64,000 nucleotides of DNA from NCBI RefSeq assembly GCF_000764305.2, contig NW_025934840.1:1-64000 (forward strand). Direction: 5' to 3'. Positions within the stretch are counted from its first letter, which is position 1. Each line of letters opens with the position of its first letter. The position numbers were made by a program, and so were the translations under genes. The DNA is from Hyalella azteca (Eukaryota > Arthropoda > Malacostraca > Amphipoda > Hyalellidae). Below the pieces are notes generated by a model. The model was not told the DNA's origin and did not search any database. It was given only the letters and a program-made list of their open reading frames with translations. Positions 51,564 through 63,619 of the stretch are shown here, piece by piece.

Positions 51564-53218
51564 TCATTTGCCATTTCTTTCTCTTTCCGTGGGTATTACA
51601 ACATCCTTGCCAAGACGTCCTGGAGGAGAGGCTTGCCCGTTCCCGACAACCACCAACGGGGCACCATCTTCGGCGGCCACCTCGTCCGCGACGGCCGACG
51701 GGGCACCCTCTTCGGCGGCCACATCGTCCGCGACGACCGACGGAGCACCATCTTCGGCGGCCACATCGTCTGCGACGACCGACGGGGCACCATCTTCGGC
51801 GGCCACATCGTCCGCGACGACCGACGGGGCACCATCTTCGGCGGCCACATCGTCCGCGACGACCGACGGGGCACCATCTACGGCAGACGCCTCGTCCGCG
51901 GCGCCCGACGGAGCACCATCTTCGGCAGACACCTCGTCCGCGGCGCCCGACGGGGCCACATCTTCGGCGGCCACCTCGTCCGCGGCGCCCGACGGGGCAA
52001 CATCTTCCGCGGCCACCTCGTCCGCGACGGCCGACGGGGCACCATCTTCGGCGGCCACCTCGTCCGCGACGACCGACGGGGCACCATCTTCGGCGGCCAC
52101 CTCGTCCGCGACGACCGACGGGGCACCATCTTCGGCAGACACCTCGTCCGCGACGACCGACGGGGCACCATCTTCGGCAGACACTTCGTCCGCGACGTCC
52201 GACGGGGCACCATCTTCGGCGGCCACCTCGTCAGCGGCGCCCGACGGGGCACCATCTTCGGCAGACACCTCGTCAGCGGCGCCCGACGGGGCACCATCTT
52301 CAGCGGCCACCTCTGCATCGGCACAATGCGCTTCATCACGTTCCTGCAGTTCTACAGAAGTTTCCGCCGGCTGCACTTCAGTCGCTAGGGGGACTCTATC
52401 GATTGGAACCGCGCCCTCTGATGCAGAGTCTTTAGCTGCTTCTTCTGATTCAGAGTGACTAGCATTCACGGGATCTGCGGGGCTTATAGTCATCTCATCA
52501 TTTGCAGCTCTAGCTGCAGCTTGGCGACGGAAAAAGCTTTCGTCTCCTGTTATAACAGCCAATCTTTCCAAGGATTCATAGCGCGGAGGAGGTGTCCCAG
52601 GGTCCCCGGAACTGCTGCCAGAAGTTTCTCTTTGCCTGGGAAATCTGACGTTCTCGAATATGTTCCTCATGGACCATCTTGAACTTGTAGTAGATGTCGA
52701 TCTAAAGGACGCATTTGCATTCGAGAAAATGCTGCGGAAGCCTAAACGCTGCCGGGTAACACCAGCTACCGGAGTTGGTGGTGGGGCTCCAATCTCCAGG
52801 TCGTTACCAGGATTCACAGGGTCTGTTGTAATATGGTTTAACGGTTGCTCTCTGGTGCTGCGGAAGTGAAGGACGAGATCCCATCCTATCACCAGCATAC
52901 ACGCAACTAGAACGATCATAGCTATGACCGCAATTATTCTGCCTGCTTCGGACTCCTATTTACCTGAAAAACATGAGGGATGTTTTCAGGGCCAATTTAC
53001 TAAATAATATCGTCAAATATGTTCCAGATTATGAACAATCTGTATTCAAGCCACATTAATCAGTATGCTGAAAGGTACGACATCCACTATTCGGTACGAG
53101 TCTCACCTGGCAGCCCAAAATACATGTATAGTATCACGGCGATGATCAGGACAAAAAACAGCAGCACGATTATCAAGATTTTTTGAAGAATTTGGCCGTT
53201 ACTAAGTGGTGTCGTCAT
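51564..53218 (-). CDS. Two-TM hairpin membrane protein, paralog C, with 14-residue repeats
   Basis: Exon 1 (53218-53107) encodes MTTPLSNGQILQK, then TM1 (ILIIVLLFFVLIIAVILYMY). Exon 2 (52942-51564) starts GRIIAVIAMIVLVACMLVIG (TM2), then a tail of about 430 residues. The tail holds Ser/Thr-rich segments, PPPRYESLER (PPxY), an acidic zone and sixteen 14-residue repeats (VADEVAAEDGAPSV). About 496 residues. The acceptor at 52943 was chosen because the upstream TTTTCAG at about 52965 would lead to an immediate stop. Same intron phase as its siblings. Confidence 0.8.
51640..52318 (-). repeat. Coding minisatellite, 42 bp x 16, GC-rich
   Basis: Sixteen units (GACGGGGCACCATCTTCGGC, GGCCACCTCGTCCGCGAC) encode acidic Ala/Glu/Asp repeats on the minus strand. 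GC is far above the surroundings. All three plus frames are open too, but the minus frame alone links to the TM exon. Confidence 0.93.
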
Positions 53219-53459
53219 CGTGTCTAAGCTTATGTTTTCTTCAAGTCTAGTATTAGATAACTCTTAAAATCCACCTGCACGATTGCAAGAATACAGATGT
53301 CAAGTGTTGAGGTCGCACCTGCGCGTTAAATAGACAAGAAATTCAAGAAATTTTGTAATGCATCAACACTTATACCTAGGATCTCCTATACTACCACCTT
53401 ATCTGCATAAGCTGGACACATGGCTACTATACATGGCATAACTTACACCTTGTGTTGCT

Positions 53460-53935
53460 AGGATGAGGGTCTACACCAACACACACACACCTATACTTGT
53501 CGAGACACCAACACCCACACATCTATACTTGTCGAGACACCAACACCCACACATCTATACTTGTCGAGACACCAACACCCACACACCTATACTTGTCGAG
53601 ACACCAACACCCACACACCTATACTAGTCGGCACACCAACACCCACACACCTATACTTGTCGGCACACCAACACACACCTACTCGTTTGGTACACCAACA
53701 CACACCTACTCGTTTGGTACACCAACACACACCTACTCGTTTGGTACACCAACACACCTACTCGTTTGGTACACCAACACACACCTACTCGTTTGGTACA
53801 CCAACACACACCTACTCGTTTGGTTAACCAACACACACCTACTCGTTTGGTTAACCAACACACACCTACTCGTTTAGTTAACCAACACACACCTACTTGT
53901 ATGGTACACCAACACACACCTACTTGTCGGTTCAC
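53460..53935. repeat. Minisatellite upstream of paralog C
   Basis: Two related unit types: CACACACCTATACTTGTCGA (about 34 bp, five to six units), then ACACCTACTCGTTTGGTACA (about 27-29 bp, about nine units). It lies about 240 bp upstream of the start codon, in the promoter or 5' region. Confidence 0.93.
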
Positions 53936-53980
53936 CCTTTAACTATCTTCCCTATCCTAATGCAATCTCAAAGGTTTCAG

Positions 53981-54123
53981 GGGCCATACTTGCAAAACTC
54001 GCTTAGTGGACGTGAGTACTTATGCTCTATTTTTTTTATATGATTGGTGGATTTTGCTTGAAAGACCGTCAATGATTGGCTGATGAACTTACGATCTCTT
54101 AACTTTTTTTGAAAGTATGGGCC
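53981..54123 (-). mobile_element. MITE family 2 (Harbinger-like), copy with CAG TSD
   Basis: Ends GGGCCATACTTGCAAAAC / GAAAGTATGGGCC with CAG on both sides (53978-53980 and 54124-54126). No coding sequence. Confidence 0.88.
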
Positions 54124-54126
54124 CAG

Positions 54127-54928
54127 AGATGTCCGCTATTCTATACCACGCTAGCGCCAGCACTAAATCAACTACTTGACTCCACTTTCCGAATACGGCG
54201 TAACTGCTCCATGCACCACACTTTGAATAATTATGTTAGGTTACCAACAGGTCGTTCCTGAAGTTAGCAACTTTCTTAAGTGTATGGTTCAAGAAATTTG
54301 GAAATCATTCCAAATTCAGGATATCTGTAGCGTTAAAGAATATTCTGATTCAGATCCATATTTACTCTATTTTCAAATACGCGATAGTGCTTAGCGTTAA
54401 CCGAAGGTAAAAATATTAAAGGTGGCTCTAAGGTATCTCAGTTTGAAATGCATAATCAATTAATTAGAGGAATCGGCATTGAATACAGTGTCCGATTTAG
54501 CAATAGTCGCTAATTTTGTCTTTAAATATGTACTATGAGTTTTTTCATAAATAAGTATCTACTTACATCTTTAGTCTGCTGAAATCGCATCAAAAATTTA
54601 TAAACAAAAAAAAATATTCACTCTGATTAAATGGCGTCTGCAATTACTTATGTCAGAGTGGTAGAAAACTCAAAGTAAATTCATTTATTTAAATTCATTC
54701 AAAACGTTTTAGGGACTAGCTTCATCATCAGTTCAAAAATTTACACAAAAAGCAGCGTGCGCTTGCCGTCGAGTCGCACTCTTCTAATGGCCGTTCCATT
54801 ATCGCTACTCGACGAGCATTCCGGAATCGGTTACGTATTCATCCTTCAGGTCCGGGTACCTGATAGGAAATCGATTGTTACGTGGGTGAACATATTTAGG
54901 CCAAGTAGAAGTGTGAATGCAAGAGGGC
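54127..54928. other. Intergenic between paralogs D and C
   Basis: I see nothing coding. Likewise 55180-56680, apart from the repeat at 56040-56240. Confidence 0.45.
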
Positions 54929-54931
54929 CAG

Positions 54932-55175
54932 GGCCTATACTTTCAAAAGAAGTTAAGAGATCGAAAGTTCATCAGCCAATCATTGACGGCCTTTCAAGCT
55001 AAATCTGCCAATCATAGACAAGAAAATAGAGCGTAAGTACTTTCAAAACTGGCTAAGTGAACGTAAGTACTTACGCTCTATTTTCTTGTCTATGATTGGT
55101 GGATTTTGCTTGCAAGGCCGTCAATGATTGGCTGATGAACTTACGACCTCTTAACTTTTTTTGAAAGTATGGGCC
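54932..55175. mobile_element. MITE family 2, composite of two inverted copies
   Basis: CAG duplications flank the whole (54929-54931 and 55176-55178). The left part is in one orientation and the right part inverted, meeting at about 55035, so the element is a near-palindrome with GTAAGTACTTAC inside. Confidence 0.86.
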
Positions 55176-56039
55176 CAGCGGACTGCCACAACGCCCGAAA
55201 ATGTAGAGAGAGTTAAAGAGGCACAGCGCGATGACCAATGGATCTTCTGAGATAACATTTCGCAAAGCCTCATCTTCTTGAGTGTCGACCTTCTTTGGCC
55301 GTCCCGATCCCCCGATTGGGCTCTTTCTGATTTTTGATGGGGTTATCTTAAATTAATTGCTAATAATGACTGTCCAAGGAACCTACCTCACTTGAAGAAC
55401 AACGTACACCACGCCATCGCCAAAACATACCCGTCAATATGCTTCAGCGAGTTAAACGGAACTTAAAAAATCGATCAACTGATTGCATTGACCATGGAGA
55501 CAGTCATTTGTCCGAGGTCATCTTTAAAACTAAATGATACAAAAATCAAGGTAATGTATTTTTCAATAAAATTATCTTGTTTTCAAGTATTGAATTCAAG
55601 TACTGAAAAGTATTTTCGCTGTCTGTCTTATATCTTGAATAGTTCCTTTTCATCGAGTTTTCAAATCAGGAAGTTTTAGTGAATCACCCTGTAAATTACC
55701 ATAAATTCAATAAAAATGTGTAATAACCATGACTATTAAGAAGTTAGGTTTGTATCTTTTATTAAGAGTTGTACAGTAAATATATGGCGATAGAATGTAG
55801 GTGAAATTTTAACTGGGTTAGATATAACTACATGAAAACTAATTTGCCAGCAAATTGAAAAGTTTTAGAAATTAATATAATAATCTCGTAAAATCTTCTG
55901 ATCTCTTATGAATAGAGTGCAGCGAGCGAGACATTTATTTTACTAATTTAAATTAATGTGCCGTCACTTGAGCCGCGATTTCTGTAAACATCTACAGAAT
56001 AAGTATATACTGACACTGTAAATTCTGAAATACCTTAGT

Positions 56040-56245
56040 AATGATGTAGTTAAACAGGGAATGATTTTACATAATTTTTATTAATATAACTCTTTCAATA
56101 AATCAACATCAATGTTCGAATGAATTCAAACGATCTTCATAAGTAACTAATGTAGTTAAACTGGGATTGGTTTTACATAATTTTTATGAATGTAACTCCT
56201 GCAATAAATCAACATCAATGTTCAAATGCATTCAAACAATATTCG
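56040..56245. repeat. About 108-bp direct repeat, two copies
   Basis: ATGTAGTTAAAC and ATAAATCAACATCAATGTTC recur at the same spacing, in the 3' flank of paralog D. Confidence 0.85.
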
Positions 56246-56684
56246 GAGGTACAACACGATCGACTCTCACTTCGGACAAGACTAAAGATATTAAAACGCT
56301 TTGATAATGACGACTTGCTGTGGTTAGGCACGAATTAAACATTATTCGGTACCTCATGGATCAGTTTCTAGTACCTACTTCCATAAAAATAAATAAAAAG
56401 TAAAGACTTTGTGACAACTTGAGCCGAGAGGGACATGGGGGACAACCCCACATCATCAGTAAACAAATAAACAACAACATGACGACTTGATTAGTAACGT
56501 AAACCTTATCAACTGATCCCATGCTTATCAGAATTCGGGAAAAGAATTATACCTACTACCATCTATTTCCTCGTTGGCAAATGTAAAATGGAAAGGAGTT
56601 CCCCTAATCAAATGGATATTATGGACGAAAATTTATTTAAATTAGAGAAATTTTAACAATATTATGTTGAAGCGGTTAAAGTTT

Positions 56685-57912
56685 CTAGCTGGACGCTTGT
56701 TCATCTTGGGGCACGGGCATAGCTGGCTCACTGTTAAGCTTCATGTTGCGAATTGCGTCTGATCTACTCACTTTTTTCACCACAATTACAGCTCCTTCAT
56801 CCGTTTCGAAATATTCTTCATCCAAAGAATCGCTGATTTCGCCAGGCATTACAGCAGGTACATTGGTGTTCATACAAGCATTAACATTCAAGTATTGAAA
56901 AGTATTTTCGCTGTCTGTCTTAACTGCTGACATTTTGTCTTCATTTTTCGGCAATTCTTCGTAGCCCGATTTTCTCAAGGTCTTCAAATCCGCCCAACTC
57001 TTGAAGAATTTACTAACTGGTTTGGCACCTGCGCTTGGGGATCCAGATTGATGAACGTCGACAGGGCACACAACTATATTTGGTACGTCGGGTACAGTTC
57101 CATTTTGCTGTATTTCGTGGTGATGAATTGGAGACGATGGAGTTTGTTCGGCGACATGAGCACGAACTGCATTCACCAACCTGTCCAGCTCCACAATGAT
57201 GGCGATGACCGGACTCACGGCAAGCACCACCACTAGCACGTACAGAGCGATCTTCCAACCTCCACGAACATCTGCCAACAAAAAATTGGAGCAATTAGAT
57301 TGTATAGTCAAACATTTAATAAAATTTTCGAATATATAAAACAGGATTCAATGCACCGAATTCCATTTCTACATATTTTTTTCAAAATGGGAAGCATTTG
57401 AAAAAAATTTCGAATCTACAAAAAAGGATTCAATGCACCGAATTTTATTTTCATATTCTTTTCCTCTACGGTGACGCCAGTTACCGAATATTTTAGTTCA
57501 CCTGGAAACTGAGGAAGGATGATGCCATTTATATTTTTGTCATATTGGCAAGCATTTGAAAAAAATTTTCGAATATACAAAAAGGATTCAACGCACCGAA
57601 TTCTATTTTCATATTATTTTTGTCTTCGTTGACACCTGTTACCGAATATTTTAGTTGTAAACCTGAAAACTGAGGAAGGAAGAGGCCATTTATATTTTTG
57701 TCATATTGGCAAGCATTTGAAAAATTTTCGAGTATACAAAAAAGATTCAATGGACCGAATTCTATTTCCATAATATTTTCATCCACGGTGACACCAGTTA
57801 CCGAATATTTTAGTTCACCTGGAAACTGAGGAAGAATAATTCCGATGACAGCAGCGCACAGCCAACACACGCACCAGGTCACGAGCTTGACTTGCCCGCA
57901 GGTCCAGCCCAT
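56685..57912 (-). CDS. Two-TM hairpin membrane protein, paralog D
   Basis: Exon 1 (57912-57819) encodes MGWTCGQVKL, then TM1 (VTWCVCWLCAAVIGIILPQF). Exon 2 (57271-56685) starts DVRGGWKIAL, then TM2 (YVLVVVLAVSPVIAIIVEL) and an about 160-residue acidic tail containing SWADLKTLRKSGYEELP and a C-terminal DEEYFETDEGAVIVVKKV stretch. About 226 residues. The phase-1 intron again lies in the loop. The intron contains two extra copies of the exon 1 end with its donor. Confidence 0.78.
57485..57800 (-). repeat. Tandem copies of paralog D exon 1 end plus donor
   Basis: Two about 160-bp copies (minus strand CCTCAGTTTCCAGGTGAAC near 57500-57515, and a variant with GTTTACAACT near 57660) repeat LPQFPG plus the intron start (KYSVTG frame) and the following AAATGCTTGCC stretch. 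A third, partial copy (57340-57480) lacks the exonic part. Confidence 0.88.
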
Positions 57913-58839
57913 GTCACTGAAGAATTAATAATTTAACCTGAAAAATGCATAATGATTAATCATGAAAACTCTGGCTTCTATTTCCATGTTAGTAAGAAGA
58001 TACTATCGAGAAAAATACTGTACGACAATAAACAACTGGACCAATTTCATCGAACTTTGGGTCCCTTGAGTGGGACACGAGAAAAATAAAATACGAGTAA
58101 CAATTTTTTGTGGTATTCCATTATCAAAATAAATTACGTAGGAATTGTGGGTGAATGGAATCATCGAGAAAAAAACCATGCATACTGGGCTCCTTAGTCG
58201 CTTATAAGAAAATTAAATTTCGTTTATTACAATTAATTCCTCTTAGCAGGAGCAGTGTTATAAATAACGGTTCGCTTATTATCAAACACTATAAAGACCA
58301 ACAATTTCAGAGCTGAACCCAAAACGTCGCTAACCACTAGTGAAAACTGTCGAAAATATTCTCAAGCTATTGAGACGTTCCTAACTTGTGGTTTGACACT
58401 AGGCTAACACTAATCATAGCCTTTGTTTATTCTCCATAATTAAGCATATGACATCATATTTTCAATTGAATTTCACAAATTCTCGAGACGCAACAATGTA
58501 CTGGAATTTAGATCAGAAAACCAAACAGGAATTGATAAAATTCTAGCAACACTATCACCATCGAATTGAAACCACCGGCAATTTGGAGAAGCTTATCTAA
58601 CAAATCTCAACAAATTCATTACGAAACTTTCTTGTATTATGATGCACGTCACATAAAATTGATATTAAAGCTCACTGAAAATATTAATTAAACGAATTAC
58701 ACATTTGTTTTGGTTGTTTCCAATTCCACTCGACGTGCTACTACACACGCTGGATAAGGTGCGAAGCGGAACAAAACTTATTCTACTTCTTTCGAGTCAT
58801 ACTCTGTAAATACACGTAAATCAGATTGTTTCAGAACAG

Positions 58840-58983
58840 GGCCCATACTTTCAAAAAAAAGTTAAGAGATCGTAAGTTCATCAGCCAATCATTAACCCCA
58901 TTTCAAGCAAAATCCACCAATCATAGACAAGAAAATAGAGCGTAAGTACTCACGTTCACTTAGTGAATTTTGAAAGTATAGCC
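58840..58983 (+). mobile_element. MITE family 2, further copy
   Basis: GGCCCATACTTTCAAAA to GAAAGTATAGCC, with CAG on the left and CAA on the right. It is intergenic between paralogs D and E. Confidence 0.82.
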
Positions 58984-59387
58984 CAAAGCCTCAAAGTATT
59001 TGAACCTGCGCTTTCAGGTACATCAGAAATTATGAAAATTCCATTGAACTAAGCTCATTAGAAATACTGGTATTTACCAAGAAACCGATTGGATATTTTT
59101 GATGTTGTGGCAGTGACCCAGTCTCGTATTCAAGAGATCTACGCGTAACATTGCAGCTTTATTAGAATAAAGCGATAATATTCTGATATATTGTCGTATG
59201 TTTTTTTTCAATTTAATTGTTTAATTGCTTGACTGTTTTTCAAAACGATACTCGCATAAATTTGGCAGTTATGCATCCATCTGATTAATCAAACACGCTT
59301 TTATTTCTTTCAGGCGTTAATGGGTATTTTCAGAGTGTTTACACCCTCCTAAATAACAAGTTCTTACTTTCCTAATGCCAAGCCCAG

Positions 59388-59532
59388 GGGCCATACTTTC
59401 AAAACTCGCTAAGTGAACGTAAGTACTTACGCTCTATTTTCTTGTCTATGATTGGTGGATTTTGCTTGAAAGGCCGTCAATGATTGGCTGATGAACTTAC
59501 GATCGCTTAACTTTTTTCGAAAGTATAGGCCC
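59388..59532 (-). mobile_element. MITE family 2, further copy
   Basis: GGGCCATACTTTCAAAACTC to GAAAGTATAGGCC, about 145 bp, in the opposite orientation to the 58840 copy. The flanks are not clean duplications. Confidence 0.82.
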
Positions 59533-59539
59533 TCAGGTC

Positions 59540-62120
59540 TTTTCCTGAATGACTTTGTTACTTCATAAGGAAGCAGGCCCTATTGCTTTTTTTAACGCTC
59601 CTGAAAAATTTGTGCATTAAATTGAGATAATGTAATTGCGTAATTACAATACTTGTTCATGAATCGTTACGTTAAATTGCACTTTAAAATATAATCGGGC
59701 GAAACCAAGAAAAAACTGACAACGCTTATTGGGATAAACACGGAAGCTTGAAAAAAAAAAACAGAATGTCCGTTGGAATTATGACGCAGGATCTCAAAAA
59801 ATAATATGGCTTACCGGACACTATATGAATGATGATTAGAGCGTTTTCATGGCCCTTATTGTGATGATTGTTAAGCCGCCCCTAGAGGCTCGATTTGATT
59901 GGGCATGTTCTGGTGAGCGCTATAAAAATGTCGAGGTCTAATGGCCATTTTGAGGGTTGCGCGATATATTGCGCAATTTAAAGAATCTTAAAAATATCTT
60001 GCGTAAACTGAATGATCTTGTGCTGACCAGAGGCTATGTTACGCAATGTTACACCGATTGGTCGTGAGCGGTCGAATGAACGCTTCGTCTCAACAACTCG
60101 TTCCCATCATAGATGTACAAAAAAGCTGAAAAATATTGTTCTGTCAACATTGTACTGTATGCTGGAACTCGAATGGCTTCACTTGCGTTATTGATTGATT
60201 TTAGTTTTTCAAGTATCACGTGATTAGTTAGCAGATCCCGATCTTGATGCATTTTCGGAAATGCTCACTAACAGATTCTGAAAACGCCGTAGTTGATTTT
60301 CACGGGCCATGGTATTTCTAGCAATGTGATGATGGACGGTGAGATGGAGATTCCTCCACGCAAGTGTAAAGACCAAAATAGTTTTAGATACTTTGTTGAC
60401 ATGCCCGGAGGTACAGGGTATTCCAAAAGCTTACCGGGGCCAAAATGACCAATCGTCGGTCGAGAATGTTGTTTGATTTTCAAAACTAAAAATATTGAAC
60501 AGAGAATACTCGCTATCCGGCATCATATGTGGAAACTCTCCTTTAGCCGACATAGTCATTTTAACTCGACATCTGCGTCCAAAGTAATCAACCCATTACT
60601 GTGAGGGTATGATGTAATGTTTTAAAACAGTGCTCCATTCCTTTGCTTATCGTTTTATATGTTATCTAACACACTCGCGAACCAAACTAGTAGCATTCAA
60701 TTCGTACATCAATTGGAGTCCAACTCCATGTTATGCATCATTTTAGTTTCATAGGTTGCGAATGGCGTGAGGAGTAAAAATATATTTCAATCTTTTCGTC
60801 ATTACAAGCAAGATCTCTCGCATATATGCGTTGATGCCCATCGTTTTAAATGTAATCTCCCTACCACACTCGTGAAGCAAACTAGAAACATTCAATGCTA
60901 GCATCAATTTGAGTCAAATTAAATATTTTGCGTCATTTTTGTTACATGGGTTAAGAATGGCGTTATGAGTAAAAATATATTTCCATTTATGATCGTCGTT
61001 ACAAATAAGACCTCTCACATAACTGCGTTGAACTAAAGAAGCTTAATGTGTTTAAAATGAGGTTTAATTGTTGCGGTGGGACATGGAAGGTCTAAACATT
61101 GCACAGAAACTGACGAAAAATCAGAAGAAACAGTGGACGTGTTACAAAAATGGAGACTGGCGCCAAATCATTCAAGTACTTTTGAAATAACTTTCAACGA
61201 CAGAAAGCAGCAATTTCGTTCGAACTTCTAACAATGAAAATTAAATATTGATGTCCATCAAATTTAGCACAATACTTTCATCAACAATGCCGAATGGGAA
61301 GGATCGTTCTCAATCCACTTTGGCAATAACGCCCAGCACTACTTAATTGACGCCAGCACCCAAGTTCAATTATCTCAATTAACGAACGCTGCCACCATTT
61401 ACGATGTCTTTCGTTACCGATAGCCATAATAAAATTCTAAATTCAATGCTCATTTTCATTAATCAAAAGGCTAGTGAATGATCTCTTTCAATTTCCATTA
61501 TAACAGTCAAGAATTTAAACCTGTATTAATGCCCTAGTATATTTTTTATACCGCCACCTCAAAATTCATGCAGTTTCGTCTTTCAATTCACTTCATTGAA
61601 AGTGTTCATTACATTTAACAAGGAATCACAGAACTAATAGAGCGTATAATATTTTAAATCCAACCGCACTAGAGTTATTTTATAACTATTCATTTTCTCT
61701 TCGGATGCTTTCAACTTAAGTGGGCGCTATAATTAAAGAATGGTTTTATTGCCTAAAACCATGAAAAACAGGCCCATTTACTACTGTTAATGGTATGAAG
61801 TTAGGTTAGAATCAAGAATATGATGGTATTTTATTCTAAAATAGAGGGAAGGACCGTATAATATCAAAACTTTGTAAAATGACAGAAACAAATACAACGT
61901 GAATAACACACTTTCCAGGCGCTCCAAATTTATGCCAACATTACAGTAAAATGAGTAAATGATCAATGCCTTAATCATTTGCGATATTTTAAGTCACGGC
62001 CTTGATAAACGATTGGAGTAGCTTCGTTAGAAGGCTTAAGTAGATTAATAAGTCGGCAATAAGATAGATACGCCAAGCTAACAACAGACTGCTAAACATC
62101 ATCATCATAAAATTGTCATC
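59540..62120. other. Intergenic between paralogs E and D
   Basis: 60645-61020 is an about 185-bp direct repeat in two diverged copies (CACACTCG-GAA-CAAACTAG). The rest shows no gene. Confidence 0.5.
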
Positions 62121-62126
62121 ATGGAT

Positions 62127-63488
62127 TCAGTAGTAAATCCTCTCCACGGGTGTCTTAGGATGAATGAATGTATTTAGCAAATTTGCCACATATTTGCTTT
62201 CGCGTTTCTCAAATTGCACAGTTTTCTTTACTCTTTTCTTCTGCCCGGAGCACGAATCCCCACTTGCTGCATCTCCCACAGTTGAAACTTGTCGCGAACT
62301 AGATGCAGTTTCAACGACATCCCGAGTATTTCCATCGGCCTGTGAGGAATATTCGACCAAATCCTCAGTTATCTTAGAACGTTTGTTGATTTCGTGAGCT
62401 GAACAACCTCGGTAATAACCAAGAGGAATGTTACTCGTATTGTCCAAAAGTGTGTCGGTTCCGTCAGTTTCGTCTTGTTCGGCGGCGCTACGCAATCCTG
62501 GTAGCTTTTTATTGACTACGCAGGTTTCTGAGAAAGTTGCAGGTTTCGTCCCTTTTTTCGGGACGTTTGTTTCGTCTTGTTCCGCGGCGCCACGCAATCC
62601 TGGTAGCTTTTTGTTGACTACGCAGGTTTCTGAGAAAGTCGCAGGTTTCGTCCCTTTTTTCGGGACGTTTGTTTCCAACAACGCTGCACCTTCGCTCGTA
62701 CGAGACGAAGGTCTGCGTGATTCTGCATCACGGACGACCTGTAAATTTTGTTGTTGATGCGGAAATGAATGTCTTTGATGTTCACAGGCTGACTCGAATG
62801 GATAAACGTCCAATTCTTTGGGGTCATCGATCGCTGTAGCAGATCTTGAGAAAATAAGCGAGAAATTGCCGTTTTTAATCTTGTCTCTGCAGAGGTCGAA
62901 TACTTTCAGATGCAGGATAACGAGGACAATGGCCGACACCGAGAAGAATGCTGCCAGAGTTGCTATACTGATGAACAATACGGGGTCGATATCTGAAGAA
63001 ATTACCAACATTAATGAATCCCACGAAAATGATTAATGATGAATTTCAGATAAATTCAGAATGAGTACATGGGTTACCTCAAGTCATTCATCATAGTATT
63101 CAATTAATTTATATAAAATTGTTTTCTCCAGATGAATTTATATAAAACTGTATTCTTCAGAATATGTACCATTAATTGTGTTGTACGATAAATACTATTT
63201 TATATTGACAGAATTCATAGTAATTTCCTAACATCTACCTCGAAATTTCGTCTGAATATTGACAGCACGACAACGTATACGAATCAAAGAAGTTTATCGA
63301 CCCCAAGATACATATTATCGTGCTTGATTCATTTTCGTACTCCTCAAACTTCAGTACAACTTCATTGAACAATGTTCCTTAAGAATTGTCTTACTTCTTG
63401 GCAGGATTATCAGTGCGGTGAAGAAAACTACTGCTAAGCCCCAACAGACTACGGTCTTGACGTCTGCTAACCCTCCAAATGACGGCAT
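62127..63488 (-). CDS. Two-TM hairpin membrane protein, paralog E
   Basis: Exon 1 (63488-63395) encodes MPSFGGLADVK, then TM1 (TVVCWGLAVVFFTALIILP). Exon 2 (62992-62127) starts NIDPVLFISIATLAAFFSVS (TM2 begins), with a basic stop-transfer (LCRDKIKNG). The tail is about 260 residues, with two adjacent 34-residue repeats (ETNVPKKGTKPATFSETCVV, NKKLPGLRGAAEQD) and a basic C-terminus (GQKKRVKKTVQFEKRESKYV). About 319 residues. Architecture and intron phase as in paralogs A-D. Confidence 0.78.
62479..62686 (-). repeat. 102-bp coding direct repeat in paralog E
   Basis: Two in-frame copies differ by only a few bases (GGCGGCGCTACGCAATCCTG against GCGGCGCCACGCAATCCTG), so the duplication is recent. 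Confidence 0.92.
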
Positions 63489-63489
63489 C

Positions 63490-63618
63490 TGCGAATAAAT
63501 TCAACCTTAAATAATAAATTCAACCTTAAATAATAAATTCAACCTTAATAAATTCAACCTTAAATAATAAATTCAACCTTAAATAATAAATTCAACCTTA
63601 ATAAATTCAACCTTATCG
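63490..63618. repeat. Tandem repeat upstream of paralog E
   Basis: About eight units of AATAAATTCAACCTTAAAT (13-19 bp) directly before the start codon, probably in the 5' UTR or promoter. Confidence 0.9.
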
Positions 63619-63619
63619 T

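Noticed and set aside
51480..52458. Three long plus-strand open frames (about 300 residues each)
   Set aside because: They are repeat shadows of the 42-bp minisatellite. Only the minus frame has matching splice sites, TM segment and family architecture.
52943..52970. Earlier TTTTCAG acceptor for paralog C exon 2
   Set aside because: Splicing there gives an immediate in-frame TAG; the AAGCAG acceptor restores the family frame.
53497..53935. THTYTS-like frames on both strands
   Set aside because: Minisatellite without gene context.
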